Assembly (NCBI GenBank): GCA_036275295.1
Contig: DASUEB010000127.1
Span: forward strand, 1-15,325
DNA from: DASUEB01 sp036275295
Lineage (GTDB): Bacteria > Bacteroidota > Bacteroidia > Flavobacteriales_D > Luteibaculaceae
Direction: 5' to 3'
Length of the DNA stretch: 15,325 bases
Made by a program: the position numbers and the translations under genes. Shown one piece after another: positions 8,165 to 14,357 of this stretch; positions within the stretch are counted from its first letter, which is position 1, and each line of letters begins with the position of its first letter. The notes under the pieces are model-generated. The model ran no database searches. It was not told the origin of the DNA and was given only the letters and a program-made list of their open reading frames with translations.

Positions 8165-9727
8165 TTACTTCGCTACCCAACTGAAGGTGCGCTGTTTATC
8201 GCCCTCGGTAATGCGTATAAAATAGGTACCCGACTGCGGAATACGCTGACAAAACACACTGAGATCAATCTCTTGCTGACTTGCCACCGTCAATTCCTGC
8301 TTATCGATCAACCCGCCGTTGCTTGAGAGCAATTCCACGCTAACCGAACCACTGAATTCACCCACTTGCAGGAAAAGCATTTGCGAGCCAGGGTTGGGAT
8401 ACAACCTAGCCGTTTGAAAAGGAATTGGCTCGCTGAACAAATTAAGTGCCTTGCGCATGTCGGGAATGCCATAACCCATGTCGTTGTTGGGGTTCTGACT
8501 CAAATGAGAGCTGGTCATGAGTCGACGTCTCACCTCTTGCGCGCTGAGCAGCGGATTTTGCGACCACAAAGCAGTGCAGAGTCCAGCCACCAGAGGGGCG
8601 GCAAAACTGGTGCCATTGCTCTCCACCAATTCGCCTCTGCGATTAACCGCCGCAGTGCGCACCCCAAGGCTGCTGACATCGGGTTTGATGCGTCCGTCGG
8701 CGGTAGGACCCGGTGAACTAAAGGAGGCCACCGCGCTATCGAGCAACAATGCGCCCACCGAAAGAATGCTATCGGCATCAGAAGGCGCGCCCATTTTCCC
8801 CCACGACTGTTGTCGGTAATTACCGGCACTGTTCACTACCAAGATGCCTTTTTGGGCTGCCATGCGCGCCCCTTGAGTTGAAATGGCGGTCTTGCCATCC
8901 ATTTTATCGGTGGTGTAGTCGGTCGACGGATCGTCGAATTCGGTATAACCGAGCGAGGAATTGATCAATTGCACACCCAGCGAGTCGGCGGTCTCAGCGG
9001 CAACCACCCAGTTGAATTCCTCGGTTTGTGTCTCAGAAAATACATTCTCTGTTACAAAGAGCGCCACTTGGGCCATGGGAGCTAATCCCTCGTATCGTCC
9101 GGGAAGCTGTGCCCCAATGATACTGTACACCTGCGTACCGTGTTCGTCGTATTGAAATACATTAGCCCCGTTGACCACATCGCGGGTAAAACGGAGCCGT
9201 TGCTCGCTAAACAAATGTCTAAACGCCGCGGTGGTATCTACTCCTTGGAAACCCGCATCAAAGATGGCGATGTAAATGCCTTCGCCCTTGAGTTGCAGCG
9301 AGTCGAGGAGTTCAGCGTGGTGAAGAACCTGATTTTTATCGCTCGCCAAACCTGCTGGCGCTGGCACAAGGCTTGAGCCCATCGTCGATCGAGCCTGCTG
9401 GCGTTTCTTCAACATAACCACCTGCTTTACCCCCTTCCATTTGGACAAAGGCAAGGCGTGGTTGTGCTGAACCATGGCGGCATTAAGCCATCGACTTACG
9501 CCCACCACTTTTACACCCGGTTCGGCAAGTTGTTTGATATACAATGGGTTTACGGGCCAATCGGTTTCGTTGTAAAACACCCCTGCCCGAGCTCGTCGCT
9601 CCGAAGACTCAGGAGAGAGGGCAAAATGCTCCTGTACCGGCTTATCGGCAAAGAAAACAATGCTGCGGTACTGCGCTTGTAAGCAGACCGAAGCAAACGA
9701 TAAACCTATGGTAAGCAGCTTTTTCAT
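8165..9727 (-). CDS. Secreted S8 (subtilisin-like) serine protease with T9SS sorting domain
   Basis: Exported peptidase of 520 aa. A Sec signal peptide spans about 1-18 (MKKLLTIGLSFASVCLQA). The subtilase domain (about 148-430) has the full triad: D157 in AIFDAGFQG, H196 in DEHGTQV and S374 in NGTSFAAP, plus the oxyanion asparagine N303 in NSAGN. The Asp motif reads DAG instead of the more usual DSG or DTG, which occurs in Bacteroidota subtilases. Residues about 437-520 form a type A T9SS C-terminal sorting domain: RLYPNPGSQMLFLQVG at its start and a closing GTYFIRITEGDKQRTFSWVAK-type strand ending in Lys. It is therefore predicted to be exported and attached to the cell surface or released. 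Its ATG overlaps the stop of the upstream MORN gene in ATGA, indicating coupled translation. Peptide substrate unknown. Confidence 0.92.
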   Translation of the reverse strand: MKKLLTIGLSFASVCLQAQYRSIVFFADKPVQEHFALSPESSERRARAGVFYNETDWPVNPLYIKQLAEPGVKVVGVSRWLNAAMVQHNHALPLSKWKGVKQVVMLKKRQQARSTMGSSLVPAPAGLASDKNQVLHHAELLDSLQLKGEGIYIAIFDAGFQGVDTTAAFRHLFSEQRLRFTRDVVNGANVFQYDEHGTQVYSIIGAQLPGRYEGLAPMAQVALFVTENVFSETQTEEFNWVVAAETADSLGVQLINSSLGYTEFDDPSTDYTTDKMDGKTAISTQGARMAAQKGILVVNSAGNYRQQSWGKMGAPSDADSILSVGALLLDSAVASFSSPGPTADGRIKPDVSSLGVRTAAVNRRGELVESNGTSFAAPLVAGLCTALWSQNPLLSAQEVRRRLMTSSHLSQNPNNDMGYGIPDMRKALNLFSEPIPFQTARLYPNPGSQMLFLQVGEFSGSVSVELLSSNGGLIDKQELTVASQQEIDLSVFCQRIPQSGTYFIRITEGDKQRTFSWVAK

Positions 9728-10698
9728 TTATTTTTCTGACCCATCACGTACGTAAAAACGCCTGCGGGAGTTCCATCTGGATTAAATTCTTCAACTGTGC
9801 CGTGCCATTTGCCCCCGTTATAAGTACCTTTTCGCTTTAAATGGTGATTTACCGGTTTTCGATAGGTATCTTTCTCTTCGGTGCGGGGGTCGATGCGCTC
9901 TACCAATTCCCAACGGCCACCCTCGTGGTACTCGAAAAAAGGGCCATCTAGCTCACCTTCCCGGTAGTTGTATACGGCTTTTGGCAATTCATTCTCGAAG
10001 TACTCCGTAAACTCGCCATTGATCCGTTTTACCAACGGCCCCCTGGGTTGTGTATAGTCGGTGGTTTGTCGAACGGTGCCATCGGCATTAAACTCCTTCC
10101 AAACGCCCGCTGGCATGCCTTTTGCGTAGGTGCCTTCGAGACTGATCGATCCGCTCTCGAAGTACGTGCGTGTAGGCCCCTCATTGATATCCTCCTGAAA
10201 AAAATTCTCCGATTTCTTTTGGCCGTTGGGGTAATAGGTCACCACTGCCCCGTGCAATTTATCCATTTTAAACTCCTGCTCCAGCGAAATCGCTCCCGAC
10301 GGGTAGAACACGGTGTTTTTGCCGTTGCGTTTGCTCTGCACATAGGATTCTTTTGAGAGCAGACGCCCCTCCTCATCGTAATACTCCCAAATGCTGTCTT
10401 TGAGTTGATTGATATAGTTGCCCACCGAATTGACCTTTCCATCGGTGTAATACGTAGTTGTTTTGGCCTTCCCCTCCCCTAAGTGCACCACCGTGGCGCT
10501 TTTTTGACCGGTGGGTTCAAAATACGTGAACTCCCCAACCGGCTGATCGTTTGCAAACTGACCTTTGTATCGCGGCTGCTGGGTATTGGGATACATTTTT
10601 ACCCAAGGGCCCTGTTTTCTGCCTTGCTCATCCACTTTGTTTTGCGCGTGGGCGGTGAACGATAATCCGAGCAGCAGAAGAATCCATAAAAAGGGCAT
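9724..10698 (-). CDS. Secreted MORN-repeat protein (YwqK-type repeats)
   Basis: Exported 324-aa protein. A signal peptide covers about 1-18 (FLWILLLLGLSFTAHA, cleavage before QNK). The rest is a run of MORN-type repeats of about 20-24 residues in the style (Y/F)xxxGxxxxExxFxxGxxxGxxxxYYxNG, for example YPNGQKKSENFFQEDINEG and YFESGSISLEGTYAKGMPAG. Proteins of this type are often automatically labelled 'toxin-antitoxin system YwqK family antitoxin', but nothing here indicates a toxin partner and the signal peptide argues against a cytoplasmic antitoxin. It is first in a two-gene operon with the T9SS protease (ATGA overlap), so a role on the cell surface or as a partner of the protease is possible but unproven. 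A TAnnTTTG box lies upstream at 10730-10737. Confidence 0.82.
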   Translation of the reverse strand: MPFLWILLLLGLSFTAHAQNKVDEQGRKQGPWVKMYPNTQQPRYKGQFANDQPVGEFTYFEPTGQKSATVVHLGEGKAKTTTYYTDGKVNSVGNYINQLKDSIWEYYDEEGRLLSKESYVQSKRNGKNTVFYPSGAISLEQEFKMDKLHGAVVTYYPNGQKKSENFFQEDINEGPTRTYFESGSISLEGTYAKGMPAGVWKEFNADGTVRQTTDYTQPRGPLVKRINGEFTEYFENELPKAVYNYREGELDGPFFEYHEGGRWELVERIDPRTEEKDTYRKPVNHHLKRKGTYNGGKWHGTVEEFNPDGTPAGVFTYVMGQKNK

Positions 10699-10729
10699 AA
10701 AGCGGTGGGTTTTGATACTTTAACGAATA

Positions 10730-10737
10730 CAAAACTA
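10730..10737 (-). promoter_or_regulatory. -7 box for the MORN/protease operon
   Basis: On the minus strand this reads TAGTTTTG, an exact TAnnTTTG. It would start a transcript near 10726, giving a leader of about 28 nt. No clear TTG is present at the -33 distance. Confidence 0.45.
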
Positions 10738-10759
10738 CTAAGATTGCCCAATTCTTGAC

Positions 10760-10767
10760 TAATTTTG
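10760..10767 (+). promoter_or_regulatory. -7 box immediately before mnmA
   Basis: TAATTTTG, an exact TAnnTTTG, ending 4 nt before the mnmA ATG. The expected transcription start coincides with or lies next to the ATG, which would make the mRNA leaderless. A -33 TTG at proper spacing is not obvious (the nearest, 10744-10746, is only 13 nt away). Confidence 0.4.
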
Positions 10768-10771
10768 CTCG

Positions 10772-11968
10772 ATGAACGGTAAACGAGTGGTTGTTGGGTT
10801 GTCGGGCGGAGTAGACAGCAGCGTGGCGGCTCACTTGCTGATGCAGGAGGGCTATGAGGTGATTGGTATCTTTATGCGCAACTGGCACGACGAAACCGTG
10901 GTCATCAATAACGAATGTCCGTGGATTGACGATAGCAACGACGCCATGATGGTAGCCGAGAAGCTCGGCATACCCTTCCAAGTGCTCGATTTAAGTGAAG
11001 AGTACCGCCGGCGCATTGTCGATTATATGTTTGCCGAATACGAGCGCGGAAAAACACCCAATCCGGATGTGCTTTGCAATCGAGAGATTAAATTCGATAG
11101 TTTTCTGCAAGCAGCCTTGGCGCTCGGCGCCGATTACGTGGCGACGGGCCATTATTGCCGCAAAAACACCACGGTAAATTCCCAAGGAGAGGTGGTTCAT
11201 CAGTTGTTGGCGGGCGTAGACCCCAACAAGGATCAGAGCTATTTTTTGTGTCAACTTTCACAAAGTCAACTGGAAAAAGCCTTGTTCCCCATTGGTCACC
11301 TTCAAAAACAAGAGGTAAGGCGCATTGCCGCCGAGCTGGGACTGGTGACCGCCGACAAAAAAGATAGCCAGGGACTTTGTTTTGTGGGAAAAATCAGCCT
11401 TCCCGATTTCCTCCAGCAACAACTGAAACCGCGGGAGGGATCAATTGTAGAAATCGATGCCGATCAGTTCACCGCCCATCAATCGGTTTCTATCTCGCAC
11501 GATGACGACTTTACCCAAGCTGCCGTTCCACACCGCTTTTCGCCCGAACAGGGTAAATGGCGCGGAAATCACCGGGGTGCCCACTACTATACCGTCGGAC
11601 AGCGAAAGGGCCTCGGCGTGGGAGGTAGCAAGGAGCCTCTTTTCATCATTGGCACCGATGTGCACACAAACACGGTCTTTGTAGGTCAGGGCGAGTATCA
11701 CCCTGGATTGTATCGCAAAGGACTGCGTATCGAAGCTAGTGATGTGCATTGGATCAGACCCGACATGGCGCTGATAGAAGGCCAAACCGCTCGCTTTCAA
11801 GCCCGCATCAGATACCGCCAGCCGCTGGAATGGGTGAGCATTAAAAACATCAACGGTCACCTATACCTCTTATTCGACCAACCCCAACGCGGCATTGCCC
11901 CCGGACAATTTGCAGCCTGGTATCTGGGTGAAGAATTGGTGGGTAGTGGGGTGATAGGTGATACGTGA
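10772..11968 (+). CDS. mnmA: tRNA-specific 2-thiouridylase MnmA
   Basis: Uses ATP and a sulfur relay to convert U34 of Lys, Glu and Gln tRNAs to 2-thiouridine (398 aa, cytoplasmic). The PP-loop GLSGGVDSS is at 9-17. The catalytic cysteine C102 lies in TPNPDVLCNREIKF and the second cysteine C203 in DSQGLCFVGKISLPDFL; ATGHYCRK at 124-131 and HYYTVGQRKGLGVGG mark the central domain. The segment after REGSIVEID (about 225-265) carries an insertion usual in Bacteroidota MnmA and explains the length above the E. coli 368. The ATG gives the expected M-N-G-K-R-V-V-V-G-L start. The 3' end is unusual: the last codons and the TGA (11966-11968) lie inside a GTGATAG heptamer array. Divergent from the MORN/protease operon with a 73-nt shared promoter region. 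Confidence 0.96.
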   Translation: MNGKRVVVGLSGGVDSSVAAHLLMQEGYEVIGIFMRNWHDETVVINNECPWIDDSNDAMMVAEKLGIPFQVLDLSEEYRRRIVDYMFAEYERGKTPNPDVLCNREIKFDSFLQAALALGADYVATGHYCRKNTTVNSQGEVVHQLLAGVDPNKDQSYFLCQLSQSQLEKALFPIGHLQKQEVRRIAAELGLVTADKKDSQGLCFVGKISLPDFLQQQLKPREGSIVEIDADQFTAHQSVSISHDDDFTQAAVPHRFSPEQGKWRGNHRGAHYYTVGQRKGLGVGGSKEPLFIIGTDVHTNTVFVGQGEYHPGLYRKGLRIEASDVHWIRPDMALIEGQTARFQARIRYRQPLEWVSIKNINGHLYLLFDQPQRGIAPGQFAAWYLGEELVGSGVIGDT

Positions 11969-11999
11969 TAGGTGATAGGTGATAGGTGATAAGTGACAG
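11951..11999 (+). repeat. Heptamer tandem array (GTGATAG)7 spanning the mnmA stop
   Basis: Seven head-to-tail 7-bp units: GTGATAG, GTGATAC, GTGATAG three times, GTGATAA and GTGACAG. The first units encode the last residues of MnmA (V-I-G-D-T) and unit 3 contains its stop codon. Two degenerate units (GTGAATA, GTTAATA) follow at 12008-12021. Confidence 0.9.
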
Positions 12000-12040
12000 G
12001 TTGATAAGTGAATAGTTAATAGATAATCCAGCCTTCGCTT

Positions 12041-12328
12041 GGTGACTGAGTTTGTCGATGTCGGTGGCCGAGCTTATCGAGGTCGGTGACTGAGCTTGTC
12101 GAGGTCGGTGACTGAGCTTGTCGATGTCGGTGGCCGAGCTTATCGAGGTCGGTGACTGAGCTTGTCGATGTCGGTGGCCGAGCTTATCGAGGTCGGTGGC
12201 CTAGCTTGTCGAGGTCGGTGACTGAGCTTGTCGATGTCGGTGGCCGAGCTTATCGAGGCCCGGTGACTGAGCTTGTCGAGGTCGGTGGCCGAGCTTATCG
12301 AGGCCCGGTGACCGAGTCTACCGAGGTC
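12041..12328. repeat. 13-unit tandem array of a 22-bp REP-like palindromic element
   Basis: Thirteen near-perfect 22-bp units, 288 bp in all, with single extra C residues at 12261 and 12306. Two main variants occur. Type A is GGTGACTGAGCTTGTCGA followed by GGTC or TGTC. Type B is GGTGGCCGAGCTTATCGA followed by GGTC or GGCC. Order by unit: A B A A B A B B' A B A B A', where unit 8 is a hybrid and unit 13 is diverged. Each unit is partly self-complementary (GAC...GTC in A; GGCC...GGCC in the B units at 12239 and 12284). The core CTGAGCTTGTCGA resembles dispersed intergenic REP-like palindromes I know from several bacterial phyla. There are no spacers, so this is not a CRISPR array. Confidence 0.93.
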
Positions 12329-12341
12329 CGGCTGGCGAAGA

Positions 12342-12416
12342 GTGAATAGATGCACCCCATGTGGCAGAGCCCCTTTTTGAGGAGACACAGGGTTAGTAGG
12401 GGCGGCATCATAATAG
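12342..12416. repeat. Mosaic intergenic module, copy 1
   Basis: Begins GTGAATAGATGCACCCCATG, then an AGCCC...AGGAGAC...CAGG stretch, then GGGGCGGCATCATAATAG. The same order of segments recurs at 12643-12713; the first 20 bases differ at one position. Confidence 0.7.
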
Positions 12417-12442
12417 CACAGGTGTTCGGGTTTCTGCATAGA

Positions 12443-12455
12443 GCCCCAGCGGGGC
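12443..12455. repeat. Small GC-rich hairpin
   Basis: GCCCC (12443-12447), loop AGC, GGGGC (12451-12455), followed by GACATCTTAATAG. The GGGGCGRCATC-TAATAG tail also ends the mosaic module, so this is a recurring building block. No T-run follows, so I do not call it a terminator. Confidence 0.55.
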
Positions 12456-12592
12456 GACATCTTAATAGAAGATTTTCGTTAGCGTTTAATTGAGCTCTCC
12501 TTCGACGAGCTCAGGCAAAATAGGAGCGGCATCATAATAGAGGATTTCGTTAGCGTTTCATTGAGCTCTCCTTCGACGAGTCTCAAGCAAAA
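12451..12592. repeat. Two tandem copies of a ~71-bp element carrying an inverted REP-like core
   Basis: Copies begin near 12451 and 12522; the shared landmark TTCGTTAGCG starts at 12475 and 12546, 71 bp apart. Each contains GAGCTCTCCTTCGACGAG. In copy 1 GAGCTC (12492-12497) and GAGCTC (12507-12512) form a 6-bp stem around TCCTTCGAC; in copy 2 an inserted T breaks the second arm. The CTTCGACGAGCTCAGG core is the 22-bp array core in reverse orientation. Confidence 0.8.
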
Positions 12593-12621
12593 TAGGGACG
12601 GCACACTATCAGCAGGGAGGA

Positions 12622-12649
12622 GTTAATAGTCAATAGTCAATAGTTAATA
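12622..12649. repeat. Second heptamer array (GTYAATA)4
   Basis: Four 7-bp units: GTTAATA, GTCAATA, GTCAATA, GTTAATA. They resemble the degenerate end of the array after mnmA and again stand directly before an ATGCACCCCATG module. Confidence 0.8.
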
Positions 12650-12713
12650 GATGCACCCCATGGGTATAGCCCATATAAGGAGACTCAGGCAAAATAGGGG
12701 CGACACCTTAATT
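12643..12713. repeat. Mosaic intergenic module, copy 2
   Basis: Begins GTTAATAGATGCACCCCATG, followed by TAGCCC, AGGAGACTCAGGCAAAATAGG and GGGGCGACACCTTAATTG. Matches the module at 12342-12416 in order, with internal divergence; its CAGGCAAAATAGG segment also ends the 71-bp copies. Confidence 0.7.
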
Positions 12714-12754
12714 GACTCAATCACCGCGCTGCGGGGGTGTTACGCGAAACATGA

Positions 12755-13363
12755 TCAGGCAATTCCTAAACCCTGTCGGATGATTTCGGGGGTTTCGCCT
12801 GTGCAGTCGATAATGGTTGTGGGTTCGGTAAGACCGTAACCGCCATCGATAACCAGGTCAACCTGATCGCCATAGCGTTCGTGGATCAGCTCGGGGTCGG
12901 TGATGTATTCAACTACATCGTCGTCGTCATGAACCGATGTGGAAATCAATGGATTACCCAGCGCTTCGACCAAGGCTCGGGTGATTTCGTTGTCGGGCAC
13001 CCGAATACCAATGGTTTTTTTGGATGACTGAAACAATCGAGGAACCTCATTACTGGCAGGCAAAATAAACGTAAACGGACCCGGCAAAACTTGCTTCATT
13101 AATCGGAATACGCTGCTGTTTAATGGCTTGGTATAAGCAGCCAGGTTGCTCAAATCGCGACAAATCAGCGAGAAGTTGGCCTTCTCCACTTTTACCCCCT
13201 TGATTCGCGCCACGCGCTCAACGGCTTTGTGATTGAGCAAGTCGCACCCAATACAATACACCGCGTCGGTGGGATATACAATAACTCCGCCTTTTTGAAG
13301 AATATCAATGGCCTGCTTTAAGCGGCGTGGATCGACGTTATCGGGATAAAGCTTAAAAATCAT
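12755..13363 (-). CDS. TsaC/Sua5/YrdC/YciO family protein (YciO-like)
   Basis: Cytoplasmic YrdC-fold protein of 202 aa. Family members with full activity make threonylcarbamoyl-AMP for t6A modification of ANN-decoding tRNAs. I chose ATG 13363 (MIFKLYPDNVDPRRLKQAID) because the N-terminus then matches YciO-type proteins; an in-frame ATG at 13501 would add 46 residues unlike the family. Features: GGVIVYPTDAVYCIGCDL (25-42), NFSLICRDLS (63-72), LPGPFTFIL (93-101), TIGIRVP (117-123), PLISTSVHDDD (138-148) and PTTIIDCTGETPEIIRQG (181-198). The closest remembered relative is E. coli YciO, including CRDLS, FRLMK, TIGxRVP and DGGY. The KRSN tetrad of true TsaC appears incomplete: the Lys-x-Arg site reads K-G-V and the Ser-x-Asn site reads S-V-H. 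Threonylcarbamoyladenylate synthase activity is therefore possible but not assured. Its ATG overlaps the stop of a small upstream ORF. Confidence 0.85.
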   Translation of the reverse strand: MIFKLYPDNVDPRRLKQAIDILQKGGVIVYPTDAVYCIGCDLLNHKAVERVARIKGVKVEKANFSLICRDLSNLAAYTKPLNSSVFRLMKQVLPGPFTFILPASNEVPRLFQSSKKTIGIRVPDNEITRALVEALGNPLISTSVHDDDDVVEYITDPELIHERYGDQVDLVIDGGYGLTEPTTIIDCTGETPEIIRQGLGIA

Positions 13364-13551
13364 GGGGGTTGTGTGGGTAAAAATGGGAATATACAAAAAA
13401 TTAAGCTCTTTTCCAAAAGAACGAACACACCGATAATCATTCCAAGGCAGAACGCCGCGCCAATCGGTCGTATACCCGCTAGGGCCTCGAAAGAAAGACA
13501 TCTAACTAAATATAGAGCGTATGCCACCGCACCCAAGGAAGAACCACTCAT
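13360..13551 (-). CDS. Possible small membrane protein upstream of the TsaC-family gene
   Basis: Unrecognised 63-aa ORF. Two hydrophobic stretches (about 5-17, and about 30-58 interrupted by LLEKS) suggest one or two membrane segments, with few charges overall. Its TGA overlaps the downstream ATG as ATGA, the same arrangement as in two other operons of this window, which is the main argument for it being real. Against it: no family match, no visible promoter or Shine-Dalgarno sequence, and an opposite-strand ORF of similar length. If it is not coding, this stretch is the leader of the TsaC-family gene. Confidence 0.3.
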   Translation of the reverse strand: MSGSSLGAVAYALYLVRCLSFEALAGIRPIGAAFCLGMIIGVFVLLEKSLIFCIFPFLPTQPP

Positions 13552-13600
13552 CAGGGTGTAGACGGCGAGCCCCTATTGACCATCAGAAGACATCGCGTAT

Positions 13601-13630
13601 CAAAAAAAAGGGTTGCCCATGGGGCAACCG
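13601..13630 (-). terminator. Strong intrinsic terminator after transaldolase
   Basis: On the minus strand a perfect 8-bp stem, GGTTGCCC with GGGCAACC (13629-13622 and 13618-13611), a CAT loop, then a C and T8 (13609-13602). It ends the SDR-transaldolase transcript 71 nt after the stop. Confidence 0.88.
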
Positions 13631-13700
13631 CTTCCTCAAATGTATGCATGGAGGTGGGGGTCAACAATAGATCGAACCCCATCGCAGGCTTATGGGTAAA

Positions 13701-14357
13701 TTAACCGTTCACCTTTTTGTGATCGGCGAGAAACTTCTCAAGACCGATGTCGGTAAGTGGATGGTGCAATAGGGCGGTAATGGCCGACAAAGGACCTGTC
13801 ATGACATCGGCACCCAATTCGGCACACTGAATGATGTGCATGGGGTGGCGAACTGATGCGGCAAGGATTTCGGTGGCGTAGCCGTAGTTGTCGTAAATCT
13901 GACGAATGCTGGCAATAAGCGCCATACCATCGGTAGAAATATCATCCAGCCTGCCGATGAACGGACTCACGTAAGTGGCACCTGCTTTGGCTGCCAATAG
14001 GGCCTGACCCGCCGAAAATACCAATGTGCAATTGGTGCGAATGCCTTTGTCGCTGAAATATTTGATGGCGCGAACGCCGTCTTTGATCATCGGTACCTTT
14101 ACTACAATGTTGGGGTGCAATGCCGCGAGAGCCTCACCTTCTTTGATGATATCCTCGTAGTTAGTGGCAATTACCTCAGCTGATACGTCTCCATCGACAA
14201 TCTGACAAATGTCGATATAGTGCTGTTTAACTCGTGCATCACCGCTGATGCCTTCTTTCGCCATTAGCGATGGATTGGTGGTAACGCCGTCTAGCACTCC
14301 AAGAGCGTGTGCTTCTTTGATTTGATCTAGGTTAGCCGTGTCGATGAAAAACTTCAT
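13701..14357 (-). CDS. tal: Transaldolase (small TalC/FSA-type)
   Basis: Transfers a dihydroxyacetone unit between sugar phosphates in the non-oxidative pentose phosphate pathway (218 aa, cytoplasmic, class I Schiff-base aldolase). The N-terminus MKFFIDTANLDQIKEA and GVTTNPSL (24-31) are typical. The Schiff-base lysine is K87 in IVVKVPM. SAGQALLAAKAGATYVSPFIGRLDD and ILAASVRHPMH follow the family. In the FSA alignment the position of E. coli FsaA Gln59 is Glu here (E61 in SAEVIAT), as in true transaldolases, which favours transaldolase over fructose-6-phosphate aldolase. The start overlaps the SDR stop in ATGA, so the two are translationally coupled, and a strong terminator follows. Confidence 0.93.
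   Translation of the reverse strand: MKFFIDTANLDQIKEAHALGVLDGVTTNPSLMAKEGISGDARVKQHYIDICQIVDGDVSAEVIATNYEDIIKEGEALAALHPNIVVKVPMIKDGVRAIKYFSDKGIRTNCTLVFSAGQALLAAKAGATYVSPFIGRLDDISTDGMALIASIRQIYDNYGYATEILAASVRHPMHIIQCAELGADVMTGPLSAITALLHHPLTDIGLEKFLADHKKVNG

Larger units (their letters stand above)
11969..12754. other. Repeat-rich, gene-free convergent intergenic region
   Basis: The 786 bp between the stops of mnmA (+) and the TsaC-family gene (-) hold no convincing gene. The open frames here are by-products of the 22-bp array. The content is, in order: the tail of the heptamer array, thirteen 22-bp REP-like units, a mosaic module, a GCCCC/GGGGC hairpin, two 71-bp tandem copies, a second heptamer array, a second copy of the mosaic module, and about 40 bp of unremarkable sequence before the TsaC-family stop. 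No clear T-tract terminator is seen for either flanking gene. Confidence 0.85.

Noticed and set aside
9724..10698. YwqK-type antitoxin of a toxin-antitoxin system
   Set aside because: The label comes from MORN repeats only; the protein has a signal peptide and its partner gene is a secreted protease, not a toxin.
12041..12328. CRISPR array
   Set aside because: Repeats are directly adjacent with no unique spacers, and no cas genes are nearby.
12140..12460. Open frames on both strands across the 22-bp array (65 aa on +, 106 aa on -)
   Set aside because: They consist of the translated repeat (period 66 bp = 22 residues), are open simply because the unit lacks stops in those frames, and show no family features.
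12721..12754. Terminator for the TsaC-family gene from the CACCGC/GCGGGGGTG inverted repeat
   Set aside because: The stem is interrupted by mismatches and is not followed by a T-run on the minus strand.
13364..13501. 46-residue N-terminal extension of the TsaC-family protein from ATG 13501
   Set aside because: YciO-type proteins begin at the MIFKLYPDN segment; the added residues have no resemblance to the family.
13373..13561. Plus-strand 62-aa basic ORF opposite the small membrane ORF
   Set aside because: No recognisable motif, no promoter box, and it runs against the flanking transcription; likely a shadow frame.
13631..13700. tRNA fragment suggested by GGTTCGATC on the minus strand near 13675
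   Set aside because: No 5-bp T-stem can form around it and no acceptor or anticodon arm is present.
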